A stretch of 64,000 bases of DNA from the NCBI GenBank assembly GCA_024640845.1, contig JAHEEE010000006.1, forward strand, positions 1-64,000, written 5' to 3'. Origin of the DNA: Myxococcales bacterium. GTDB lineage: Bacteria > Myxococcota_A > Polyangia > Polyangiales > Houyiibacteriaceae. The notes beneath the pieces were generated by a model that was given only the letters and a program-made list of their open reading frames with translations, was not told the DNA's origin and ran no database searches. The position numbers were made by a program, and so were the translations under genes. Numbering within the stretch: position 1 is the first letter of the stretch; each line of letters opens with the position of its first letter. Below are positions 48,753-57,874 of the stretch, in pieces.

Positions 48753-49397
48753 CTACTCGAGTCTCTTGATGAGCTGGTGCGCGTTGGTCTGCATATCGAT
48801 GTTCTGGAACACGCAGATACCCAGCTCGGGATCGAGGGAGGCACAGTGCTCGGCGACCTTGGCGACTGACGCCTCGTCATAGCGTGAGCGGTGCCCCGCG
48901 GGGCCGGGGAGCCGAAGGTAGACCATATCCGCCTCCGGCGGCGGGTCGTCGGTGAGGGGGTCGTAGGCCGCGATCGCCGGACGGTCGCCGCAAGCGGCGA
49001 CGATGTCGCTCGGCTTCCACGCATCGAGGTCGAAGACGATGGGCGGCATCTCTGGAATAAAACCTAGAAACGCTCGAAGAGCGGCACGGTTTGCCTTGCC
49101 ATGCTTGAAGTTTTCGTCCGCGGCGAAGACCACCGCCTTCGCCTTCAAGTCGTCGGCCAGCTGGGCGACCTCTTCACACGTGGCCTTGTTCTCCTTGGTG
49201 CGCCGGAACCCGGACTCGCTCACCGACTTCGGTGCCACGACCGTGAATAGAAAGTCGTCCGGCGACTCCCGAATCCAGCGGCGGACCGTGCCTGCACCTG
49301 GAATGGCGATCTCTGTGTCCGAGATCTCCACCGCATCGAACTCCCGCCAATAACGGCTTACCGGCACGGGGAAACCGGAGCACGCAACCACAAACAT
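48753..49397 (-). CDS. DUF72 (YecE-like) protein
   Basis: The 214-residue protein has the DUF72 TIM-barrel pattern: VVACSGFPVPVSRYWREFDAVE at the start, FLFTVVAPKSVSES for the FxFxxKxP motif (here VAPK), then MPPIVFDLDAWKPSD and YLRLPG. It is shorter than the usual 240-280 residues. The function of the family is unsettled. A TATACT box eight bases before the ATG suggests a leaderless mRNA. The rluD-like gene follows. Confidence 0.82.
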   Translation of the reverse strand: MFVVACSGFPVPVSRYWREFDAVEISDTEIAIPGAGTVRRWIRESPDDFLFTVVAPKSVSESGFRRTKENKATCEEVAQLADDLKAKAVVFAADENFKHGKANRAALRAFLGFIPEMPPIVFDLDAWKPSDIVAACGDRPAIAAYDPLTDDPPPEADMVYLRLPGPAGHRSRYDEASVAKVAEHCASLDPELGICVFQNIDMQTNAHQLIKRLE

Positions 49398-49411
49398 CGC
49401 TGCGGAGTATA
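49398..49411 (-). promoter_or_regulatory. -10 element 8 nt before the DUF72 start
   Basis: On the minus strand TATACT (49411-49406) precedes the ATG at 49397 by eight bases. It matches the -10 consensus in five of six positions. No -35 box is evident. Confidence 0.45.
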
Positions 49412-49483
49412 CCGGTTTTGCCCGAGAAAGCCCGGGGTGACTCCCCGATTGGCGGTAATTCCAGCCCATCGCGTCCTCTCTGT

Positions 49484-49496
49484 TAGCATCGTAGCC
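49484..49496 (+). promoter_or_regulatory. -10 element 7 nt before the TPR gene start
   Basis: TAGCAT (49484-49489) is followed by seven bases and the GTG at 49497. The spacing agrees with other such sites in this window. Confidence 0.4.
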
Positions 49497-50924
49497 GTGT
49501 CTGATTTCGGCCTCGACGCCTATGTCCTCGGTGGCGACGATTCGGTGGGACACCCGCATCCGCTGGAGATTGCACGCGATCTGATCGCGGCGGGAAAACC
49601 TCGCTCTGCTCTCGAGGTCTTGAGCCTGCACCACGGCCAGCTCGCGGACGATCCCAAGTACCTGTTGATCTGTTCCGAGGCTTGGTGGGCCACCGGCGAC
49701 GCGCTGCGTGCGCAACAGGCATTGGTGGGCGCGGCCCGCCTCGTTCCCGACGACCCCGCACCCTTGCAGCTGCTCGGGGAGCTCCTCCGGGAGTGTGGAG
49801 AACGAGAGAAAGCCGAGCGCGTCTTGGCGAAGGCCCGAGCACTCGAGTTGTCAGGCGCAGTGGGCGAAGATCTACGCGAGTCCGAGCTGCCGGCGGTCGA
49901 AGACGATCTCATTGCCTTCGCGGAGCGTCGAGAGCGAAGCAAGCAGGCAGGCTTGACGCCCAGACAGATCCTGGGCGCCTTGAGCGGGCTCGCGCTGACC
50001 GCAGGCGTCGTGGCGGGCATCGTCGTCCTGACCCAGCCGAGCGAAGAGACAGAGACAGCGCCAAGGCCAGAGACAGCGTCAGCCCCAGAGGCAGCGCGAG
50101 CGTCAGCGCCAGCCCGAGAGGCAGCGTCAGTGTCAGTGTCAGCGTCAGTGCCAGCCCCAGCGCCAGCCCCGGCGCCAGAGACAGCGCCGGCGGCAGCGCC
50201 CGTGCCCGTGTCAGCGTCAGCGCCCGTATCAGCGCCCGTGTCAGCGCCAGAGACAGCGCCGGCGGCAGAGCTGGCGCCCGTGCCAGCGCCAGCCTCAGCG
50301 TCAGGCCCAGCGTCCGCACCGACGAAAGCGTCTCCGCCTCCGCGGCGGAAGCCCGCTGCGAAGGTCGCTCCCAAACCCAAGCGTTCGACAGCGGCGCCAG
50401 CGCCGGAGGCCGTCCCCGAACCTACGGCTGCCGTCGTGCAGTCCGAGCTTTCGTCTATGGAGGCCCCGGGGCTCACGCGGCGCGCGGACCAGCTCTTCGC
50501 GCAGGGTCACCCCGCCGTCGCCGCGAGCTACTACCGTCGCGCGCTCGAGCTTGATCCCGACTACGCGCCGGCGCTGGTCGGGATCGGCCGCGGCATCCTT
50601 CGTGCCGAGAAATACGAGGATGCCATGGAGAACGCGACCCGCGCGCTCCAACACGCGCGAGGCGTCGATGCGAGGCCCGGACTCGAAGCCGAGGCGATCT
50701 ACCAGATCGCCCGAGTGCACCTCTATCGGGGCGAGCTCGATGCGGCGCGGCGACTTTTCCGGCAGTCGATCTCGCTCCCCGGCACACCTCCTGCCGCTTG
50801 GTTCTATCTGGGCGAGGCGCTTTGGACCGATAATTCCCCTGCGGCTCGCGAAGCCTACGAGCGCTACCTCGAGCTCGTTCCCAACGGGCATTTGGCCGAT
50901 CGGGCTCGTCGGGCGATTCAGTAG
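49497..50924 (+). CDS. TPR membrane protein with Pro/Ala/Ser/Val-rich linker
   Basis: The protein (475 residues) has N-terminal TPR-like repeats (about 20-125: HPLEIARDLIAAGKPRSALEV), a transmembrane helix near 160-182 (LSGLALTAGVVAGIVVLT), a long linker of Ala, Pro, Ser, Val and Glu (about 185-280) and C-terminal TPRs (about 310-475: HPAVAASYYRRALELDPDYAPAL). The order suggests an inner-membrane protein with TPR modules on both sides, as in some envelope assembly or motility factors. The GTG at 49497 was chosen because of the upstream element; a GTG at 49437 is possible. Two further membrane or TPR genes follow closely. Confidence 0.78.
   Translation: MSDFGLDAYVLGGDDSVGHPHPLEIARDLIAAGKPRSALEVLSLHHGQLADDPKYLLICSEAWWATGDALRAQQALVGAARLVPDDPAPLQLLGELLRECGEREKAERVLAKARALELSGAVGEDLRESELPAVEDDLIAFAERRERSKQAGLTPRQILGALSGLALTAGVVAGIVVLTQPSEETETAPRPETASAPEAARASAPAREAASVSVSASVPAPAPAPAPETAPAAAPVPVSASAPVSAPVSAPETAPAAELAPVPAPASASGPASAPTKASPPPRRKPAAKVAPKPKRSTAAPAPEAVPEPTAAVVQSELSSMEAPGLTRRADQLFAQGHPAVAASYYRRALELDPDYAPALVGIGRGILRAEKYEDAMENATRALQHARGVDARPGLEAEAIYQIARVHLYRGELDAARRLFRQSISLPGTPPAAWFYLGEALWTDNSPAAREAYERYLELVPNGHLADRARRAIQ
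50040..50335. repeat. hexamer tract encoding the linker of the TPR protein
   Basis: About 290 bases consist of imperfect six-base units of the type GCGTCA, GCGCCA and GAGACA. They encode mainly Ala-Ser, Ala-Pro and Glu-Thr pairs. Similar units occur outside genes at 11819-11858 and 61041-61079. Confidence 0.8.
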
Positions 50925-50936
50925 TATGCTCCGCTG

Positions 50937-51254
50937 ATGGCGAAGAAGCAGAACGAAAGGCGCGAAGCGCGCAAGGAGCGACAGAGGGCCGCCAAGGAAG
51001 CTAGGCAGCAGGCCGCCGCCCACGCCAAGCGACGGCGGCAGATGCAGAAGCGGCTCGCGGGCGGGATCGCGTTGCTCACGCTTGCCTTGGCCGGTGTTTG
51101 CTATTGGGTGCTCGACAACCGCCAGCTCATGGGTGTGACCCTGCTGATCGGGGGTGTGCTGTTCCTCCTGTTTGCGCTCGGAACCCTGGCTTCTGGCGTA
51201 CCGCCAAGGGACCGTACTCGAGCGGGGTCGATCGACTACGGCAACCGCGACTGA
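50937..51254 (+). CDS. small basic membrane protein
   Basis: The 105-residue protein starts with a strongly basic helix (KKQNERREARKERQRAAKEARQ), followed by two transmembrane helices (about 43-59 and 63-83) and a short polar tail. No family is recognised. It lies 12 bp after the TPR gene and just before another TPR gene, so the three probably form an operon. Confidence 0.7.
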   Translation: MAKKQNERREARKERQRAAKEARQQAAAHAKRRRQMQKRLAGGIALLTLALAGVCYWVLDNRQLMGVTLLIGGVLFLLFALGTLASGVPPRDRTRAGSIDYGNRD

Positions 51255-51262
51255 GGCGTTTG

Positions 51263-51781
51263 GTGGACGACGCACAATCGCAGCGCTGGGAAGCCGCGGA
51301 AGAGGGAATGGAGCTCCTCCACGCGGGCGAGCTCGATCGGGCGATCGACGAGCTCCTTCGGGTCGCCCGTGAGGATCCGAAGAACGAGTACGCATTTCAT
51401 TTCTTGGGGCACGCGTATTTCGAGAAGGAAGCGTACCCCGAGGCCCTCAAGAGCTACGTCGAGGCGCTGACTCTCGCTCCGGAGTATGTGGGCGCGATGC
51501 TCGGCGCAGGGCAGACGCTGCGCATGATGGGCGAATACGACCGCGCGATTCGCATGGGGCAGCGCGTCCTCCAGAAGCGAGAAGACGACGCCGACGCGCT
51601 GTTTCTCGTCGGTGCGACGCACTTTCAAAGAGGCGAAAATCAGAGGGCGAAACGCTATCTAGAGAGGTTCCTGGAAACGAATCCGGAGCTCGAGGTAGCC
51701 CTCGAAGTCGAGGGAATGCTTCAGGTCATTCGCGGCGAGGTCTTGCCTTTTCCCGGTGCGGAGGACACGGTAGAGAACTGA
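51263..51781 (+). CDS. TPR protein
   Basis: The protein (172 residues) is built of four TPR units (ELDRAIDELLRVAREDPKNE, then YAFHFLGHAYFEKEAYPEAL, then YVGAMLGAGQTLRMMGEYDRAI and ADALFLVGATHFQRGENQRAK). It has no signal peptide and should be a cytoplasmic scaffold. The start is uncertain: GTG at 51263, TTG at 51260 or an internal ATG at 51308. The mutase gene starts 12 bp later. Confidence 0.72.
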   Translation: MDDAQSQRWEAAEEGMELLHAGELDRAIDELLRVAREDPKNEYAFHFLGHAYFEKEAYPEALKSYVEALTLAPEYVGAMLGAGQTLRMMGEYDRAIRMGQRVLQKREDDADALFLVGATHFQRGENQRAKRYLERFLETNPELEVALEVEGMLQVIRGEVLPFPGAEDTVEN

Positions 51782-51793
51782 CAGGAGGCGCCC

Positions 51794-53506
<1,713 letters not shown>

Positions 53507-53513
53507 GTTTAGT

Positions 53514-53640
53514 CACACCCACCCACCCACCCCCACCACGTAATCCTCCCTCCGCGGCACTCGCTTCGCTCTGCCTTGGCGGCGCTTCGCGCCGGGCTTC
53601 GCCGTTCCGGCTCGCGGGTTGCTGTGGTGAGGGGGTGGGT
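53514..53640. repeat. partial 5' copy of the interspersed repeat (D1)
   Basis: The blocks cacccacccacccccaccacg, taatcctccctccgcgg and ttggcggcgcttcgcgccgggcttcgcc repeat those found just downstream from 53660. The intervening part has gaggggtggg and ggttgggct sequence. It looks like a tandem, truncated duplication of the element's beginning. Confidence 0.75.
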
Positions 53641-54070
53641 TGGGCTGCTTAGGTGGGTTGGTTTAATAACATCCACCCGCCCACCCCCACCTCGTAATCC
53701 TCCCTCCGCGCGCTTCGCTTTGCTCGCGCTTGGCGGCGCATGCGCGCCGGGCTTCGCCGTTCCGGCTCGCGCTGCCGCGCATGTCTTGGGGCGAGGTCTC
53801 TTGCGTGCACACGCTGCCGCAGCCCTTTGGATGCGCAGAGTCGTTCATAAGGGGCTCGGAAAAACGCGATAGGGGTTGGAGCGGGCGTGCGAAGTGACAA
53901 TCGGCAGGACAGCAACCACCCCCGATTGGCGCGCCGCACCGAGGGGCGGCGTGCGTGGCCTGACCTCCCCAGTTCTACGGGCCACCTTTGCAGGCCGCCC
54001 CGTCCCGTGAAACCCCTATCGCGTTTTTCCGAGCCCCGTGTGCACCTAGCCGCCCGGGCGTGGTGTGCTG
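53641..54070. repeat. full copy of the interspersed repeat (D2)
   Basis: This copy contains all modules: the ggtttaataacatcc start, the GC hairpin near 53730-53760, the middle module and the 3' module ending at cgcccgggcg. A 27-bp inverted repeat has arms at 53851-53877 and 54011-54037, perfectly complementary. The interval to 54211 (about 140 bp) shows no gene or signal I can name. Open frames across the copy have no family similarity and I do not call them genes. Confidence 0.85.
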
Positions 54071-54211
54071 GCGTTTGCGTTTACCTAGGAGAATTGGTCG
54101 GGATGCGCGGCGCAGCGATGGGGCGGGAGGCCGGTCATCTACCGCTTTGTCGCGACGGCCGAGCGGGGCACCCCAGCGCGAGCACGTGCGTCGCGACCGA
54201 GTCTCCGAGCC

Positions 54212-54646
54212 CTAGGGGCCGGTCATTCGGAGCCACATGGCTGCGAGCATCGCTGCGACCATGGCGGCTAGGGCGAGCGTGCCGACGATGTCTTCCATGC
54301 GCTTGCGGCGCTTACGGTCGTCCATCCAGCCCGGCGTGGTCGGCTCGCTCTGAGAGGTTTCCGACGGCAGCGGCGCTGGTGGTGGGATCGGCCGCTGCAG
54401 GAGCGGATCGGGTAGGGCTGGGGCGCGGTTGACCACTTCGCTCCACTGCTCTTGGCGCGCCTCAGGGCTTCGGACAACGTGACTGATGTCGGCTGGGGGC
54501 CGCTCGCTATCGCGCGCGACACGCACCAGCTTCGTCGTGTTCTCGCCGCCCTTCTTTCGGACGTAGCTTGGGCGCCTGCGGGGCTTTCCAGGGAGCTCGA
54601 GGTCTTCGTCGGGGCGTGGCACGGGGTTTCCTTCCACCGCCCCCAC
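54212..54646 (-). CDS. small Pro-rich membrane-anchored protein of unknown function
   Basis: The 144-residue protein is mostly polar and basic with a Pro-rich stretch (RPIPPPAPLPSE) and a single transmembrane helix at the C-terminus (IVGTLALAAMVAAMLAAMWL). It is thus probably tail-anchored. Start is GTG. The codon pattern is less typical than in neighbouring genes, and no family is recognised. The predicted promoter and the divergent position to the amidohydrolase gene support it. Confidence 0.55.
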   Translation of the reverse strand: MGAVEGNPVPRPDEDLELPGKPRRRPSYVRKKGGENTTKLVRVARDSERPPADISHVVRSPEARQEQWSEVVNRAPALPDPLLQRPIPPPAPLPSETSQSEPTTPGWMDDRKRRKRMEDIVGTLALAAMVAAMLAAMWLRMTGP

Positions 54647-54661
54647 ACGGCTTCTTTTTGG

Positions 54662-54689
54662 AGTATACAGCGCAATCGTTCAGTGTCAG
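54662..54689 (-). promoter_or_regulatory. sigma-70-like promoter for the small membrane protein
   Basis: On the minus strand CTGACA (54689-54684), a 16-bp spacer and TATACT (54667-54662) precede the GTG at 54646 by 15 nt, giving a very short leader. The plus strand of the same AT-rich island may serve the divergent gene. Confidence 0.5.
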
Positions 54690-54731
54690 CGAGTAGCTCG
54701 CGTTTTGGAGAGCGCGATCACAATTTAGATG

Positions 54732-55442
54732 ATGGATTGGTCCGAAGCCGCAGAAGAGGTTGAGGGCGACCTGAATGGTCGCTTGGTGTTTACGTGTGAG
54801 CACGCGTCCAACGCGCTCCCGGAGCCGTGGCGCTGGCCTGAGGCCGATCGATGGCTGGTCGATACCCATTGGGCGAGCGATATCGGCGCTGCTGCGTTCA
54901 CCCGGCGCGTTGCGGGCCTGATGAACGCTCCCGCGGTCCTCTCGAAGTTCTCGCGATTGCTGATCGACCCCAATCGCCCGCTCGACTCGGACACGCTGTT
55001 TCGCCAGAACGCCGATGGGCGCCAAGTGCATTTGAACGAGAACTTGTTGGCGACCGAGAGACAAGAGCGCATCGATCGTTTGTACGAGCCGTACCATGCG
55101 GCTGTGAGCGCGATGGTGAGCAGAAGTCGCGCTGATACTGTATTCGCGATCCACACGTTCACGGACGACTATGAGGGCGACAAGCGCTCTCTCGAGCTCG
55201 GGGTGCTATTCGACGATGACGAAGAGCCGGCGTACGCCCTGATTCGCCATCTCGAAGGAGCTGGCTTTCACGTCTTGGCGAACAAGCCTTGGTCCGGCAA
55301 GGGCGGGCTTGCGTACTCGCCCGTACGCCACGCCAAGGAGGTCGGCTGTTGCGCCCTCGAGATCGAGGCCCGCCAGGACCTCATCGTCCAAGAAGCATTC
55401 GCGCAGCGGTTGGCGGAAGCGCTCGCCCGCTATTTCACCTAA
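54732..55442 (+). CDS. N-formylglutamate amidohydrolase-family protein
   Basis: The 236-residue protein has the FGase pattern: VFTCEHASNALPE (zinc-binding Glu-His region), DTHWASDIGAAAFTR, SRLLIDPNRP, AIHTFTDD with a His, and a C-terminal EIEARQD. These enzymes hydrolyse N-formylglutamate or related amides with zinc. There is no histidine degradation operon around it, so the substrate is open. An ATG three bases earlier is equivalent. Confidence 0.87.
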   Translation: MDWSEAAEEVEGDLNGRLVFTCEHASNALPEPWRWPEADRWLVDTHWASDIGAAAFTRRVAGLMNAPAVLSKFSRLLIDPNRPLDSDTLFRQNADGRQVHLNENLLATERQERIDRLYEPYHAAVSAMVSRSRADTVFAIHTFTDDYEGDKRSLELGVLFDDDEEPAYALIRHLEGAGFHVLANKPWSGKGGLAYSPVRHAKEVGCCALEIEARQDLIVQEAFAQRLAEALARYFT

Positions 55443-55452
55443 GCTCCGATCG

Positions 55453-56307
55453 ATGCACCTCCTTCGATCCAAACGCACGGGGATCGCGTACCTCTCGAAC
55501 GAAGCGGAAGACGCCCCGCTCGTCGTGTGCATGCACGGGTTTCCCGACATTCCCCGCACCTGGGAGCCGCTCACGGAAGCGCTTCGAGACGCGGGCTATC
55601 ATGTCGTCCGCCCTTGGCTTCCGGGCTATGCGCCGTCTTCGCTCGAGGGCCCGTTCGACCCGCTCCCGCTGTCGCGCACTCTTCTTTCGTTCATCGAGGA
55701 GCTGTCGCCGGACCAACCGGTTCGCATCGTGGGGCACGACTGGGGCTCGGTGACTGCTCAGTGCGCAATCGCCCAGTGGCCGGAGAGATTTCGTGCGGCC
55801 GCGCTGCTGGGGTTCCCGCATTTGTTGGCGTTCGAAGAAAACACCAAGGAGCACCCGCGTCAGCTTGGGCGGAGCGCGTACATGGGGTTGTTTCAGGTGC
55901 CGCTTGTCGCCGAACGGATCATCAAGCTTCGGGACTTCGCGTTCATAGAGCGCCTTTGGCGCAAGTGGTCACCCGGATTCGACCCGGGCGAGGACTACTT
56001 CGACGAGCTCAAGCGTTGCCTGCGATCGAGCATGCCCGCCCCGCTGCAATACTACCGCGCGCTGCGGTCGCCGAAGATCATCACTGAGGTACGAAATCTC
56101 ATGTCCGCCGGCCCCATCGTGGTACCGACGATCTATTTGCACGGCGAGCGCGACGGCTGCGTCGGCCCCGAGATTACGGAAGAGCAAGGTGGTTACTTCA
56201 GCGCGCTCTTCGAGCAGCTGATCCTCGCCGATGCCGGTCACTTCGTGCATCTCGAGCGCCCCCAAGTGGTGAACGAGGCTATCATAAAGTGGTTCGCGGC
56301 ACATTGA
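55453..56307 (+). CDS. alpha/beta hydrolase (epoxide hydrolase-like)
   Basis: The 284-residue protein has the oxyanion motif HGFPDIPRTWEPL, nucleophile Asp in VGHDWGSVTAQ, a cap domain and the His in DAGHFVHLERP. An Asp nucleophile in GHDWGS marks epoxide hydrolases and haloalkane dehalogenases rather than Ser esterases. It lies 10 bp after the amidohydrolase gene in the same direction. The real substrate is unknown. Confidence 0.87.
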   Translation: MHLLRSKRTGIAYLSNEAEDAPLVVCMHGFPDIPRTWEPLTEALRDAGYHVVRPWLPGYAPSSLEGPFDPLPLSRTLLSFIEELSPDQPVRIVGHDWGSVTAQCAIAQWPERFRAAALLGFPHLLAFEENTKEHPRQLGRSAYMGLFQVPLVAERIIKLRDFAFIERLWRKWSPGFDPGEDYFDELKRCLRSSMPAPLQYYRALRSPKIITEVRNLMSAGPIVVPTIYLHGERDGCVGPEITEEQGGYFSALFEQLILADAGHFVHLERPQVVNEAIIKWFAAH

Positions 56308-56370
56308 CGCACGCCTCCCACGAGCCGTGCGCGATATCGTGAGCCGGAACGGGCGGGTGGACTGAGGAAA

Positions 56371-57801
56371 CTATACGCCCACCAACGGCAACTGCCTTCG
56401 CGGCGTTCCGTTGTCCGTCACCGGGATGGGGTACCTCCCGCTGAAGCACGCGCTGCAGAAGCCCTCTTCTCCGCCCACGGCTCGCTTCAGCCCCTCGAGT
56501 GACAGGTAGCCTAGGCTGTCGGCAGTGACGTATTCGTTGACCTCTTCTACCGTGCTGTGCGCGGCGATCAGCTCTTCGCGGGTCGGGGTGTCGATGCCGT
56601 AGAAGCAAGGCCAGCTCGTCGGGGGTGAGCTGATGCGAAGGTGTACCTCTTTGGCGCCGGCGTCTCGGATCATCTTGACGATTTTGCGGCTCGTCGTGCC
56701 CCGCACGATCGAATCGTCGATTACGACGACGCGCTTCCCTTCGAGAAGACTCTGGACCGGGTGCAGCTTGAGACGGACGCCGAAATGGCGAATCGATTGC
56801 GCTGGCTCGATGAAGGTGCGGCCGACGTAGTGGCTGCGGATGAGACCGAGCTCGAAGGGGAGCCCAGTGGCCTCCGCGTAGCCGAGGGCGGCGGCGACCC
56901 CGCTGTCGGGAACCGGAACGACCAAATCGGCCTCCACCGGTTGGTCTTCGGCCAAGGCACGCCCCATACGCTTACGTGCGTCGTAGACGCTGATTCCGTC
57001 GAACGAAGCGTCGGGGCGAGCGAAGTACACGTACTCGAAGATGCACATGTAGCGTCGCTTCGGGTCGATTCGAAACGGCCGCAGGCTCTCGAGGCCTGCA
57101 TCATTGATGACGATCATCTCGCCAGGCTCGATATCGCGAACGTACTTTGCGCCAATGAGCTGAAAAGCCGGCGGTTCGGAGGCGACCACAAATCCACCAT
57201 CGAGCTTGCCGAGACACAGCGGTCGAAAGCCGTACGGGTCGCGAACCGCAATCAGCTCTTTCGCCGAAAGGAACACGAGCGAGTATGCGCCCTCCACACG
57301 GTGGAGTGCGTCGGCCACGCTGTCGACCATGGTCTCTGCTTTCGAACGCGCAATCAGATGGACGAACACCTCGGTGTCGCTATCCGACGAGAAAATGGAG
57401 CCGTCTCGTTCCAGCTCGTGGCGGAGCGCCAAGCCATTGGTGAGATTGCCGTTGTGCGCCACCGCGATCGAGCCGTGCGAGCAATCGACGGCGAGTGGCT
57501 GAGCGTTCTTGATGTGGCTGCCGCCTGCGGTCGTATACCGAACGTGTCCGATGGCGCTTCGTCCGGGAAGCTTCTCGAGCTGGGACACCGTGAACACGTC
57601 TTGTACGAGGCCCATTCCGCGATGGACGAAGAGTTGTTCGCCATTGCTCGAGACGATGCCCGCTGCCTCTTGGCCGCGGTGTTGCAACGAATGCAGACCG
57701 AGATAGGCCAGGTTCGATGCCTCGGCAGCATCAAACACGCCGAATACCCCGCATTGATCATGAAAATGATCGTCGTCCACTGTCGCCACCGGTCCCTGCA
57801 T
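56371..57801 (-). CDS. purF: amidophosphoribosyltransferase
   Basis: The 476-residue enzyme starts purine synthesis. A propeptide of about 16 residues precedes the N-terminal nucleophile Cys in CGVFGVFDA. Further landmarks are [31 protein letters not shown] and the PRPP loop [17 protein letters not shown]. Cysteines in [12 protein letters not shown] and SACFSGRYP fit the Fe-S form typical of Bacillus-type PurF. It stands apart from purH-purD and faces the following gene divergently. Confidence 0.95.
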   Translation of the reverse strand: MQGPVATVDDDHFHDQCGVFGVFDAAEASNLAYLGLHSLQHRGQEAAGIVSSNGEQLFVHRGMGLVQDVFTVSQLEKLPGRSAIGHVRYTTAGGSHIKNAQPLAVDCSHGSIAVAHNGNLTNGLALRHELERDGSIFSSDSDTEVFVHLIARSKAETMVDSVADALHRVEGAYSLVFLSAKELIAVRDPYGFRPLCLGKLDGGFVVASEPPAFQLIGAKYVRDIEPGEMIVINDAGLESLRPFRIDPKRRYMCIFEYVYFARPDASFDGISVYDARKRMGRALAEDQPVEADLVVPVPDSGVAAALGYAEATGLPFELGLIRSHYVGRTFIEPAQSIRHFGVRLKLHPVQSLLEGKRVVVIDDSIVRGTTSRKIVKMIRDAGAKEVHLRISSPPTSWPCFYGIDTPTREELIAAHSTVEEVNEYVTADSLGYLSLEGLKRAVGGEEGFCSACFSGRYPIPVTDNGTPRRQLPLVGV

Positions 57802-57874
57802 AGCGCTGCGCCCCTCCCACGTCCATCGCCCCTGTGGACCCCCTCGAAGGCTGCGCTAGAACCATCGGAACGGG

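Noticed and set aside
53649..53939. Similar minus-strand open frames in the two full repeat copies (also 60417-60899)
   Set aside because: Their protein similarity follows from the nucleotide repeat. They contain the GC hairpin, start differently and lack a ribosome binding site. A codon-level conservation test would be needed to revive them.
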